Assembly: GCF_001941845.1 (NCBI RefSeq) | Contig: NZ_CP018870.1 | Span: 6,362,001-6,426,000, forward strand | Reading direction: 5' to 3' | From: Streptomyces sp. TN58 | Lineage (GTDB): Bacteria; Actinomycetota; Actinomycetes; Streptomycetales; Streptomycetaceae | DNA length: 64,000 bases | Made by a program: the position numbers and the translations under genes | In this document: in pieces, positions 57,631-64,000 of the stretch | How the letters are laid out: the number at the start of each line of letters is the position of its first letter | Numbering within the stretch: the first letter of the stretch is position 1 | Notes under the pieces: model-generated | What the model was told of the DNA's origin: nothing | The model's input: the letters and a program-made list of their open reading frames with translations, nothing else | Databases searched by the model: none

Positions 57631-58524
57631 ATGACGCCCACCCTCGCGCAGCTCCGGTACCTCGTCGCCGTCGCGGACTGCCGGTCCATCACCGGCGCCG
57701 CCGCCTCGGTCTTCGTCGCCCAGTCCGCCCTCTCCCGGGCCGTCCAGGCCATGGAACGGGACCTGGGCGTCGAGCTCCTCGCCCGCCGGGGAAGGGGGGT
57801 GGACCTCACACCGGAGGGGGCCCGGGTCGTCCGGCTGGCCCGCACCGTGCTCAACGCGGTGGAGGCCATCGACGACATCGGGATCTCGCACGGCAGGGAC
57901 ACCGGATCGGTGCTCACGCTCGTCAGCACGCCCACGCTCGCCCTGGACCTGGCCGCCGACCTGATCGTCGCCTTCACCGAACGACATCCGAACGTCGACG
58001 TACGCCTCCAGCAGCACAGCAGCCGGGAGGCGCTGGTCGAGGCGCTGACCCAGGGGCGGTCGGAGCTGGCCCTCGTCGACCTGCCCGTCGACCAGGAGCT
58101 CTCCAGCCACTTCATCCAGGAACGCGAGGTGGTACTGATCTCACCGGCCGGCTCCCGGCTGCCCGACCCGGTCCCGCTGCGCATGCTCGACGGCCTCCCG
58201 ATGGTGCTGCCCACCCCGGGAACCGGCCGGCGCACCGAGATGGAGGCCATGTTCAGCTGCCTCGGGGTGCGGCCCGTGCCCTCCCTGGAGGTCGACGAAC
58301 GCCTCGGCTGGGTCACGGGAGTGACGGACGGCCGCGGCTCACTCATCTGGTACCGGGACGTGGTGGTGAGGGCCTTCGGGGACCGGGCCGAGATCCGCTC
58401 CTTCACCCCGCCCCTGCTGCGCCCGGTGGGCATTGCCCACGCACGGCGGCCGCTCAGCCGAGCCGCCCGCGCCTTCATCGCACAGGCCGGGCACAAGGCC
58501 CCGGTCCGCGAGCCCGTGCGCTGA
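57631..58524 (+). CDS. LysR family transcriptional regulator
   Basis: 297 residues from ATG 57631. The N-terminal winged helix-turn-helix (LAQLRYLVAVADCRSITGAAASVFVAQSALSRAVQAMERDLGVELLARRGRGVDLTPEG) is a textbook LysR DNA-binding domain. The rest is the two-lobed effector domain (GSVLTLVSTPTLALDLAADLIVAFTERHPNVDVRL). LysR proteins usually control the divergent neighbour and themselves, so the seven-gene lipid operon starting at 57137 is the likely target. The inducer is unknown. Confidence 0.9.
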   Translation: MTPTLAQLRYLVAVADCRSITGAAASVFVAQSALSRAVQAMERDLGVELLARRGRGVDLTPEGARVVRLARTVLNAVEAIDDIGISHGRDTGSVLTLVSTPTLALDLAADLIVAFTERHPNVDVRLQQHSSREALVEALTQGRSELALVDLPVDQELSSHFIQEREVVLISPAGSRLPDPVPLRMLDGLPMVLPTPGTGRRTEMEAMFSCLGVRPVPSLEVDERLGWVTGVTDGRGSLIWYRDVVVRAFGDRAEIRSFTPPLLRPVGIAHARRPLSRAARAFIAQAGHKAPVREPVR

Positions 58525-58555
58525 CGCGCACGCGCCGGGACATGCCCTGACGGAC

Positions 58556-59734
58556 TCAGCCCAGGCTGAGGGGGTGCTCCGGGGCGAGGTGGGCCGCGAT
58601 CGCCTGGAGCACGTTCGTGCCGGCGTTCTGGACGGTGCTGCCGAGACCCTGCGTCGCCACCGTCGCGATGGCGAGCTTCCGGGACGGCAGGTAGCCGACC
58701 GTGCCCGCGTAGCCCGCGAAGGACGGATTCTGCAGGAGCCAGGTGTTCACCACGGGCAGCCCGAGGGCGAAGGCGGCGTCCCCCTTGACCGTGACGACGG
58801 GCGTCAGCTGGAGCTTGTGCGACTCGGGCGTCAGCAGCCTCCCCTCGCCGATCGCCGCGAAGGACTTCGCCATGTCCTCCAGCGTCCCGGTCATCACCGC
58901 CCCCTCCGCCATCGTCCACGACGGATCCCAGTAGGTGGAATCCTCGAACACGCCCCGCTCGTTGTCGAAGCCGTGCAGCACCGGTGCGGGGATCTCCGCC
59001 CTGGAGGAGATGGCGGTCCGGGTCAGGCCCATCGGTTCGAGGACCCTCTCGCGCATCACCTCGGCCAGGGGCCGCCCCTCCACCTTGGAGATGACGTCGC
59101 CCAACAGCACCCAGTTGGCGTGCGAGTAGGCGAATCCCGAACCGGGCGGCCGCGCCATCGGCCGGGCGACCGCGATGCGTACGAGCTCGTCGCCGGTCCA
59201 GTGCCGGAAGGGGTTCTCGTACAGATCGGCGATGAAGCCCTTGTCCGTGACGTAGTCCGCGTATCCGGAGGAGGCGGACGCCAGCATCCTCAGCGTGATC
59301 TCGTCGGCGTGCGGGAGCTCCGGGCGCCAGCGGGAGAGCTTGTCGTCGAGCGTGACCCTGCCCTCGTCGACCAGCCTGAGCAGCGCGGTCGTCATATAGG
59401 GGATGGCGACCGAGCCGATGCGGAACCGCATGTCCACCGTCGCCGGAAAGCCCGTCATGGTCTGCCCGGCCGCGGCGGTCGCGACCCGCTGCCCGTCGAC
59501 CCACACTCCGGCCATCGCCGCGGTGAGCTTGTACTTCTTCAGCGCGTCCGCCACCTGCCGCGCGGTGAACTCCTCCGTGTCACCCGGCAGGCACGTGCCA
59601 CCCCGGGAAACCTGCCCCACCGGGCACTGGGGGCCGGCGACCGGCGAGGGGCCGGCGGCGGCTCCGCCCGCCAGCGAAGCGGCCAGCATGAGGCCGCCCA
59701 GACAGGTGAGCGTGAAGGTCCTGGACTGTCGCAC
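58556..59734 (-). CDS. Secreted serine-beta-lactamase-fold protein with degenerate active site
   Basis: 392 residues from GTG 59734 (GGAGG 6 nt upstream). Signal peptide at about 1-28 (TLTCLGGLMLAASLAGGAAAG). The fold of class C beta-lactamase/D-Ala-D-Ala peptidases is clear (FRIGSVAIPYMTTALLRLVDEGRVTLDDKLSRWRPE; FAYSHANWVLLGDVISKVEGRPLAEVM; EPMGLTRT). In the catalytic SxxK motif S108 is followed by Ile at 111 instead of Lys. The YxN motif reads Y203-S-H, and the final HxG is replaced by YAG. It is probably not a working hydrolase and may bind cell-wall or drug ligands. Confidence 0.8.
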   Translation of the reverse strand: MRQSRTFTLTCLGGLMLAASLAGGAAAGPSPVAGPQCPVGQVSRGGTCLPGDTEEFTARQVADALKKYKLTAAMAGVWVDGQRVATAAAGQTMTGFPATVDMRFRIGSVAIPYMTTALLRLVDEGRVTLDDKLSRWRPELPHADEITLRMLASASSGYADYVTDKGFIADLYENPFRHWTGDELVRIAVARPMARPPGSGFAYSHANWVLLGDVISKVEGRPLAEVMRERVLEPMGLTRTAISSRAEIPAPVLHGFDNERGVFEDSTYWDPSWTMAEGAVMTGTLEDMAKSFAAIGEGRLLTPESHKLQLTPVVTVKGDAAFALGLPVVNTWLLQNPSFAGYAGTVGYLPSRKLAIATVATQGLGSTVQNAGTNVLQAIAAHLAPEHPLSLG

Positions 59735-59863
59735 GGCGTGCCTCCACGCGGCTCGAAGGCGAAGGTCCCCCCGCCTCCCGACGGCAGGCCCCGTCCCGGA
59801 CGCTAACCGCCGGCCCCGGCCGCCGCATGCCGGAACCACCGCACGGGTGACCTCCGCCGGCAC

Positions 59864-61453
59864 TCAGCCCAGGGCCCGGACCTGGACCTCCACCGCGTGC
59901 CATCCGGTCGCCCCGTCCGGCACCGTCCCGGTACGGACCCCCGTCTGTAGGTCGCCCGTCCCGTCCGTCGCGCGGACCTCCAGCGTGTGCGGCCCGGCCG
60001 CCGCCTCCCACTCCCACACCCACTGCCGCCAGGTGTCGACGCCGTCCGCCGCCCCGAGCCGCGCCTCCTGCCAGGGGCCGCCGTCCACCCGCACCTCGAC
60101 CCGCCGGATCCCCCGGTGCTGCGCCCACGCCACCCCCGCCACCGCCACCGGGCCGGGCCGCAGGGCGGCGTACGGGCGCGGGGTGTCGATCCTCGACTGC
60201 GTCTTGACCGGGGCCCGCTGCGCCCAGGACCTGCGCACCCAGTAGGCGTCGTACGCGGCGAAGGTGGTCAGCCGCAGGTCGGTCAGCCATTTGCAGGCCG
60301 AGACGTAGCCGTACAGGCCCGGTACGACCATCCGGACGGGGAAGCCGTGGGCGAAGGGAAGCGGCTCGCCGTTCATCCCCACGGCCAGCAGCGCCGCCCG
60401 GCCGTCCATCACCGTCTCGACGGGCGTGCCCAGCGTCATGCCGTCGACCGAACGGGCCACGAGCTGGTCGGCCGGCCCGCCCCGGGACGGCGGCCGCACC
60501 CCGGCCTCGCGGAGCAGGTCCGCCAGGGGTACGCCGAGCCAGCGGGCGTTGCCCGCGTACGGGCCCCCGACCTCGTTCGACACGCAGCACAGGGTGACGT
60601 CGTGTTCGACCAGGGGCCGGGCCAGCAGCTCGCGCAGGCCGAGGGTCAGGGGCCGCGACACCCCCTCGCCGTGGATGCGCAGCCGCCAGGAGTCGGCGTC
60701 CACGCGCGGCACGACCAGGGCGGTGTCCACCCGGTAGAAGTCCCGGGCGGGGGTGAGGAACGGGGACAGCCCGGGCACCCGCAGGTCCGCTCCGGCCGGC
60801 ACCGGCGGTGCGGGCACGGCGGGCGGCGGCAGGACCAGGCCCGCCCGGGAGGCGGTCGCCCCGGCCGAGCCGTGGGCGCCGAGGCGCCGCCCGGCGAGAC
60901 CCGCCGCGGACGACACCGCCAGGACCCCGACGACCAGCCGGCCGAAGCCGCGCCGGTCCATCGTCCACGCGCCGCCCGGCGGCGCCCCGGCCGGCCGGGG
61001 CCGGGCGGCCGCCGTGGCCAGCAGCGCCAGCACCCCGGCCGCGGTCAGGCCGCCTGCGAGGGAGGGCAGCGCGTCCTGCCAGGACCCCGCCGGCCGGCTG
61101 AGCGCCGCGGCCGCCCCCAGCAGGCCGAAGCCGCCCGCCACCGCGACCCCGGCGGGCGGGCGGCGTACGGCGAGCAGCCCGGCCCCGGCGGCGACCGCGG
61201 CCAGGACCACGACGATGCCGACCGCCAGCACCGCCTTGTCGGCGGTCCCGAACAGGCCGATGGCCCACTCCCGGACCGCCTGCGGCGTCAGGTCGACAGC
61301 AGCCGCCCCGACGGCGGCCACCGGGGAGGCCTCGGGCCGGACCGCCGCCGTGACCAGCTCGGCCACGGCGAGGCCGGCGAACGCGGCGACGAGCCCGCAG
61401 GCGGCGCCCACCACTCGGCGCGGCCCCCCGGAACGGCTCGGATCTGCCCTCAC
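59864..61453 (-). CDS. Membrane-anchored molybdopterin-dependent oxidoreductase, sulfite-oxidase family
   Basis: 529 residues. Four or five hydrophobic helices occupy residues 1-190 (AACGLVAAFAGLAVAEL, AVLAVGIVVVLAAVAAGAGLLAV, a third at 105-120, a fourth at 132-150, and a Tat-like RRGFGRLVVGVLAV). The extracytoplasmic sulfite-oxidase-type Moco domain follows, with the metal cysteine at C290 in TLCCVSNEVGG, the Moco-binding HGFPVRMVVPGLYGYVSACKWL block, and a C-terminal dimerisation/Ig-like domain (VAVAGVAWAQHRGIRRVEVRVDGGPWQ). It probably reduces or oxidises a sulfur or nitrogen compound at the outer face, like YedY-type enzymes with an integral membrane anchor. Neighbouring genes give no clue to its electron partner. 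Confidence 0.84.
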   Translation of the reverse strand: MRADPSRSGGPRRVVGAACGLVAAFAGLAVAELVTAAVRPEASPVAAVGAAAVDLTPQAVREWAIGLFGTADKAVLAVGIVVVLAAVAAGAGLLAVRRPPAGVAVAGGFGLLGAAAALSRPAGSWQDALPSLAGGLTAAGVLALLATAAARPRPAGAPPGGAWTMDRRGFGRLVVGVLAVSSAAGLAGRRLGAHGSAGATASRAGLVLPPPAVPAPPVPAGADLRVPGLSPFLTPARDFYRVDTALVVPRVDADSWRLRIHGEGVSRPLTLGLRELLARPLVEHDVTLCCVSNEVGGPYAGNARWLGVPLADLLREAGVRPPSRGGPADQLVARSVDGMTLGTPVETVMDGRAALLAVGMNGEPLPFAHGFPVRMVVPGLYGYVSACKWLTDLRLTTFAAYDAYWVRRSWAQRAPVKTQSRIDTPRPYAALRPGPVAVAGVAWAQHRGIRRVEVRVDGGPWQEARLGAADGVDTWRQWVWEWEAAAGPHTLEVRATDGTGDLQTGVRTGTVPDGATGWHAVEVQVRALG

Positions 61454-61522
61454 ACCGCCAGTGTGCCCCCGGCCCGGGGGCTGTGGGCGCAGCCACGGGG
61501 CAGCGGCGCGTTCACACGCAGG

Positions 61523-62710
61523 TCAGTGCACGGGCGCCGGCGGTACCCAGCGCCCGGTGCGCGGCGCCTTCACCCCGAACTCGTCCTTCAGCTCCGCCGG
61601 GATGGCGTGGTGCATCACCCGGCCACGGGTCAGCGAGGCCAGCTCGAAGCCCGAGAGCAGCGAGCCCGCCTTGTCGAGCGCCCACTCCGCGTACGGGCTG
61701 CTGTCCTCGATGGTCTCCAGCAGCCCGAGGAACACCGGAACCGCCTTGGCCGCCGTGTCCCAGGCGGTGCGGGGGATCTCCAGCCAGTCGCCGATGGTGT
61801 CGCCGACGAGGAACCGGACGGTGGCGGGGACCATCGGGTCGAAGAGGGTGCCCGGCACCACGTCCTCGTACATGCGCATCAACTGGGCGTTGAGGCGGAC
61901 CCCCTCGGGCGAGGGGCCCAGGTTGCGCAGGAGGTAGAGGTCGCAGTAGTCGCGGGCCTCGGCGAGGGTGTGCGGTACCGCCGACATGTCGCAGCCGAGC
62001 ATGGCGCCCACGACCCGCCAGGCGTAGAAGTAGGCCTCGGCGCCGTCCTCGCTCATGTGGATGCCGAGCCGGTGCATCGCGTCGAGGACGAGGAGGGAGA
62101 AGCAGATCTGCCCCCCGATCATGTCCTCCTGGCAGATGGGCAGCCCGTCCTGCTCGACGTCCCAGTGGCCGCCGTGGCGCAGGTGGTGGCGGACCGCCGC
62201 GTGCAGCAGCCGCACCTTCTGCGCGGCGGGAATGAACTTGCTGCCCTCCGCGAAGGAGTTCGTCTGCATGAGGTAGGTGACGAACTGCCCGGTGTTGGCC
62301 ATCCGCCGCGAGGGGTAGGCCAGGGAGTGCGTCGAGGCGAGCAGCCGGGACAGCCGGGGGATGGCGTACGTCGCGGGCATGGCCGCGAAGGACAGGCCGG
62401 TGTTGATGTGGGCCGCGTTGTCCATGAAGAACAGCCGGGCCTGCTCCATCACGTCCCAGTCCACCCAGCTGGGCGGCATGGCGGTCGCCTCGAAGTAGGA
62501 ACGGGCGGACTGCGGCAGCTGCTCGGGGAGCTTGTCGCCGGTGGTGGTGAAGAACCGCATGAGGGTGTTGAGGTCGCCGACCTCCTCACGGCGGAACATC
62601 TCGGCGACGGTCTCGTCGGCGAGCGGATCGCCCTGCATGCGCAGGGCGTCGAGCGCGGCGTGGTCGTAACGGGTGCGCGCCGGGGCGGTCTTGGTGGCGT
62701 TGGCGTTCAC
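61523..62710 (-). CDS. MpaB-family (DUF2236) haem oxygenase-like protein
   Basis: 395 residues from GTG 62710 (AAGGA upstream). The family pattern of MpaB and rubber oxygenase Lcp relatives is present: LMRFFTTTGDKLPEQLPQSARSYFEAT, ARLFFMDNAAHINTGLSFAAMPATYAIPRLSRLL, RRMANTGQFVTYLMQ, VRLLHAAVRHHLRHGGHW and FYAWRVVGAMLGCD. Several conserved histidines could hold the haem. Mycelial relatives cleave isoprenoid or fatty chains oxidatively, and the polyprenyl diphosphate synthase gene 170 bp upstream on the same strand supports a prenyl-type substrate. Confidence 0.8.
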   Translation of the reverse strand: MNANATKTAPARTRYDHAALDALRMQGDPLADETVAEMFRREEVGDLNTLMRFFTTTGDKLPEQLPQSARSYFEATAMPPSWVDWDVMEQARLFFMDNAAHINTGLSFAAMPATYAIPRLSRLLASTHSLAYPSRRMANTGQFVTYLMQTNSFAEGSKFIPAAQKVRLLHAAVRHHLRHGGHWDVEQDGLPICQEDMIGGQICFSLLVLDAMHRLGIHMSEDGAEAYFYAWRVVGAMLGCDMSAVPHTLAEARDYCDLYLLRNLGPSPEGVRLNAQLMRMYEDVVPGTLFDPMVPATVRFLVGDTIGDWLEIPRTAWDTAAKAVPVFLGLLETIEDSSPYAEWALDKAGSLLSGFELASLTRGRVMHHAIPAELKDEFGVKAPRTGRWVPPAPVH

Positions 62711-62805
62711 GTCGGTCGTCCTTGTCGTGTCGTGGGGTGCGGGACCGGCCGGGCCGGTCCCGGGCGGCCTCCGCGGCGGCGGGAGCCCGGTGGCGGCGCC
62801 GGCGA

Positions 62806-62873
62806 GGGGGCGGTGCCGGGGCGCGGTGCCGGGGGCGCGGTGGTGGGGGGGCGCGGTGGTGGGGGGACGCGGT
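62806..62873. repeat. G-rich tandem repeat between MpaB and prenyl synthase genes
   Basis: Degenerate 13-16-bp units built on GGGGCGCGGTG(G/C)(T/C) recur about five times in the 170-bp gap (62711-62880), which otherwise contains no gene. The G-runs could form a quadruplex; it may also be a terminator-like or slippage-prone spacer. Confidence 0.6.
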
Positions 62874-62880
62874 CGCCCGG

Positions 62881-63915
62881 CTACAGGGAGCGGTCGGCGG
62901 CCGTCGCGGCCAGCTCCCTCAGCGCGGACCGGGCCTCGGCGGGCATCGCCGCGAGGTCCAGCGCGGCCCCGGCCCGGCCGATGCGCTCGCGGATCATCGC
63001 CTCGACCTGCTGCCTGGCCCCGCAGCGCTCCATCAGCTCGCGGACCGAGGAGGCCTCCTCCTCGCCCAGCTCCGGATTGCCGACCAGCTTCGCGAGCAGC
63101 CGGCGGTCGTCGGGTCCGGCCGCCGCCACGGTCAGCGCGAGCAGCGCCGTGGGTTTGGCGTCCCGCAGGTCGTCCAGGTTCGACTTGCCCGTCCGCGCGG
63201 GCTCGCCGAAGGTCCCGAGCAGGTCGTCGCGCAGCTGGAAGGCCTCGCCGAGCGGGAGGCCGTAGCCGGAGAAGGCCTCCAGCAGGGCACGGGAGCCACC
63301 GCCGAGAGTGGCGCCCAGGTGCAGCGGCCGCTCCACCGTGTACTTGGCCGTCTTGAAGCGGGCGACCTCCAGGGACTCCGCCACCAGCGGCTCCCGCTCC
63401 GTACGCGCCTGGGTGCGCAGCACCTCCAGGAACTCGCCGGCCATCGTCTCGCGCAGCAGGGTGGACCAGAGCGGAACGGTCCGGGCCAGGTAGGCCCCGG
63501 GCAGTCCGCAGGAGGTGAACACGTGCCCGGCGTACCCCATCAGCAGGTCGCCGAGGATCATGGCGAGGGCGGTGGAGCGCTGCCCGTTCGCGGCGAAGGC
63601 GGCGTGCGCGGTGAGCTGCCCGTGCCGCATCCGGCTGTCGTCGATGATGTCGTCGTGGGTGCAGGCCGCGGCGTGGACGAGTTCCATCGCGGCCGCGGCC
63701 CGGATGACCCCCTCGCAGTCCGGCTGGCCGGCCGCCCGCCACCCCCAGTACAGGAAGGCGGCCCGGATCCGCTTGCCGCGGGCCAGGGACCGGCGCAACT
63801 GCTCGGACAGCGGGGTGAGTTCGGCGTGCAGGCCGAGCAGGGCCTGCTCCTCCTCGTCGGCCAGCCGGACCAGCACCTCGTCGATGCGTTCCTTGAAGCC
63901 GGTGTGGTCATGCAC
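62881..63915 (-). CDS. Polyprenyl diphosphate synthase (GGPP synthase type)
   Basis: 344 residues from GTG 63915. Trans-prenyltransferase fold with the first Asp-rich motif DDIIDD at 88-93 (HAAACTHDDIIDDSRMRHG), the second QLRDDLLGTFGEP near 228-238, and GKSNLDDLRDAKPT. These are the diphosphate/Mg2+ sites for condensing isopentenyl diphosphate onto an allylic primer. The motif set suggests a C15-C20 chain. The start codon overlaps the stop of an upstream gene (TGTGCATGA), so it is translationally coupled to it. It probably feeds the MpaB oxygenase and an unseen cyclase. Confidence 0.9.
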   Translation of the reverse strand: MHDHTGFKERIDEVLVRLADEEEQALLGLHAELTPLSEQLRRSLARGKRIRAAFLYWGWRAAGQPDCEGVIRAAAAMELVHAAACTHDDIIDDSRMRHGQLTAHAAFAANGQRSTALAMILGDLLMGYAGHVFTSCGLPGAYLARTVPLWSTLLRETMAGEFLEVLRTQARTEREPLVAESLEVARFKTAKYTVERPLHLGATLGGGSRALLEAFSGYGLPLGEAFQLRDDLLGTFGEPARTGKSNLDDLRDAKPTALLALTVAAAGPDDRRLLAKLVGNPELGEEEASSVRELMERCGARQQVEAMIRERIGRAGAALDLAAMPAEARSALRELAATAADRSL

Positions 63916-64000
63916 AGGGGCGGCCCTCGGAGGTGGTCTGCTCCGCGACGCGCCGGGCCATGGTGTCCAGGTAGTTCTCGTTGCCCATGCCCGCCCGGCG
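63908..64000 (-). CDS. 3' end of an unidentified gene (clipped at right edge)
   Basis: Thirty codons ending in TGA at 63910-63908 are open to the window edge (tail reads GMGNENYLDTMARRVAEQ...). Too little remains to name a family. The overlap with the prenyl-synthase start (8 bp) shows they are one operon, so a terpene cyclase or another prenyl-pathway protein is possible. No claim is made beyond that. Confidence 0.6.
   Translation of the reverse strand, partial: RRAGMGNENYLDTMARRVAEQTTSEGRPCA

Noticed and set aside
62806..62873. CRISPR-like repeat array
   Set aside because: Units are short, degenerate and adjacent without unique spacers; no cas genes are present.
59987..63265. Long plus-strand frame (about 1,090 codons) opposite the molybdoenzyme, MpaB and prenyl-synthase genes
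   Set aside because: Same shadow effect; low-complexity translation and no ribosome site, while the minus-strand genes have clear families.

Overview
The window is very GC-rich (low to mid 70s percent G+C by eye, strong G/C at third codon positions, many GTG starts). It carries families typical of Streptomyces and close relatives: DUF6153/DUF305 and DUF6924 proteins, a solo cobF, a UvrA-like/TetR pair, Tat-exported enzymes, large iterative synthases and a GGPP-synthase-type prenyltransferase. It reads as a chromosomal segment of a Streptomyces-like actinomycete, mixing ordinary genes with two accessory or specialised-metabolism regions. No rRNA, CRISPR array, transposase or phage gene is visible.

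Region 1 (1-9,600): the end of a class-V aminotransferase, cobF, a VOC protein, a DUF309 protein, tRNA-Pro(GGG), a four-EF-hand protein, a SulP transporter, a PAP2 membrane protein, an APC permease and an unrecognised protein. Region 2 (9,594-13,695): three overlapping genes resembling glycerol kinase, a GlpA-type FAD dehydrogenase with a [2Fe-2S] tail, and a partner FAD oxidoreductase. Region 3 (13,845-16,849): a tightly overlapping set of HemK2-like methyltransferase, CDGSH protein, haem-oxygenase-like diiron oxidase and flavin reductase, followed by a small orphan. This looks like an uncharacterised redox module.

Region 4 (16,988-40,256): single genes and small units. They include an NTPase-TPR protein, DUF6153/DUF305, an oxidoreductase, an ABC half-exporter, a Tat-exported beta-carbonic anhydrase, a Tat-exported L-glutamate-oxidase-like flavoenzyme, a CASTOR/POLLUX-type channel, an isochorismatase-like protein lacking its cysteine, a 3-hydroxyisobutyryl-CoA hydrolase, a UvrA-like/TetR resistance-type pair, an MFS/SDR pair and a secreted phosphoesterase. 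Three related terminal-inverted-repeat elements lie here, and two of them bracket the UvrA-like/TetR pair.

Region 5 (40,353-57,137, minus strand): a seven-gene, almost gapless operon that is the centrepiece. Two giant synthases carry PfaD-like, KS, AT, ACP and KR domains, then KS, AT, DH and a phosphopantetheinyl transferase. They are followed by a free ACP, an alpha/beta hydrolase, a glycosyltransferase, a methyltransferase fusion and a degenerate galactokinase homologue. The domain set resembles PUFA-type secondary-lipid synthases, and the tailoring genes suggest a glycosylated and methylated lipid. A divergent LysR regulator (57,631) with a T-N11-A box in the shared intergenic region is the likely controller.

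Region 6 (58,556-64,000, minus strand): a serine-hydrolase-fold protein missing its catalytic lysine, a membrane-anchored sulfite-oxidase-like molybdoenzyme, an MpaB-type oxygenase, a polyprenyl diphosphate synthase and the clipped 3' end of another gene, which together suggest a terpenoid locus running off the right edge. Functions are read from motifs and family memory only; no database search was run.
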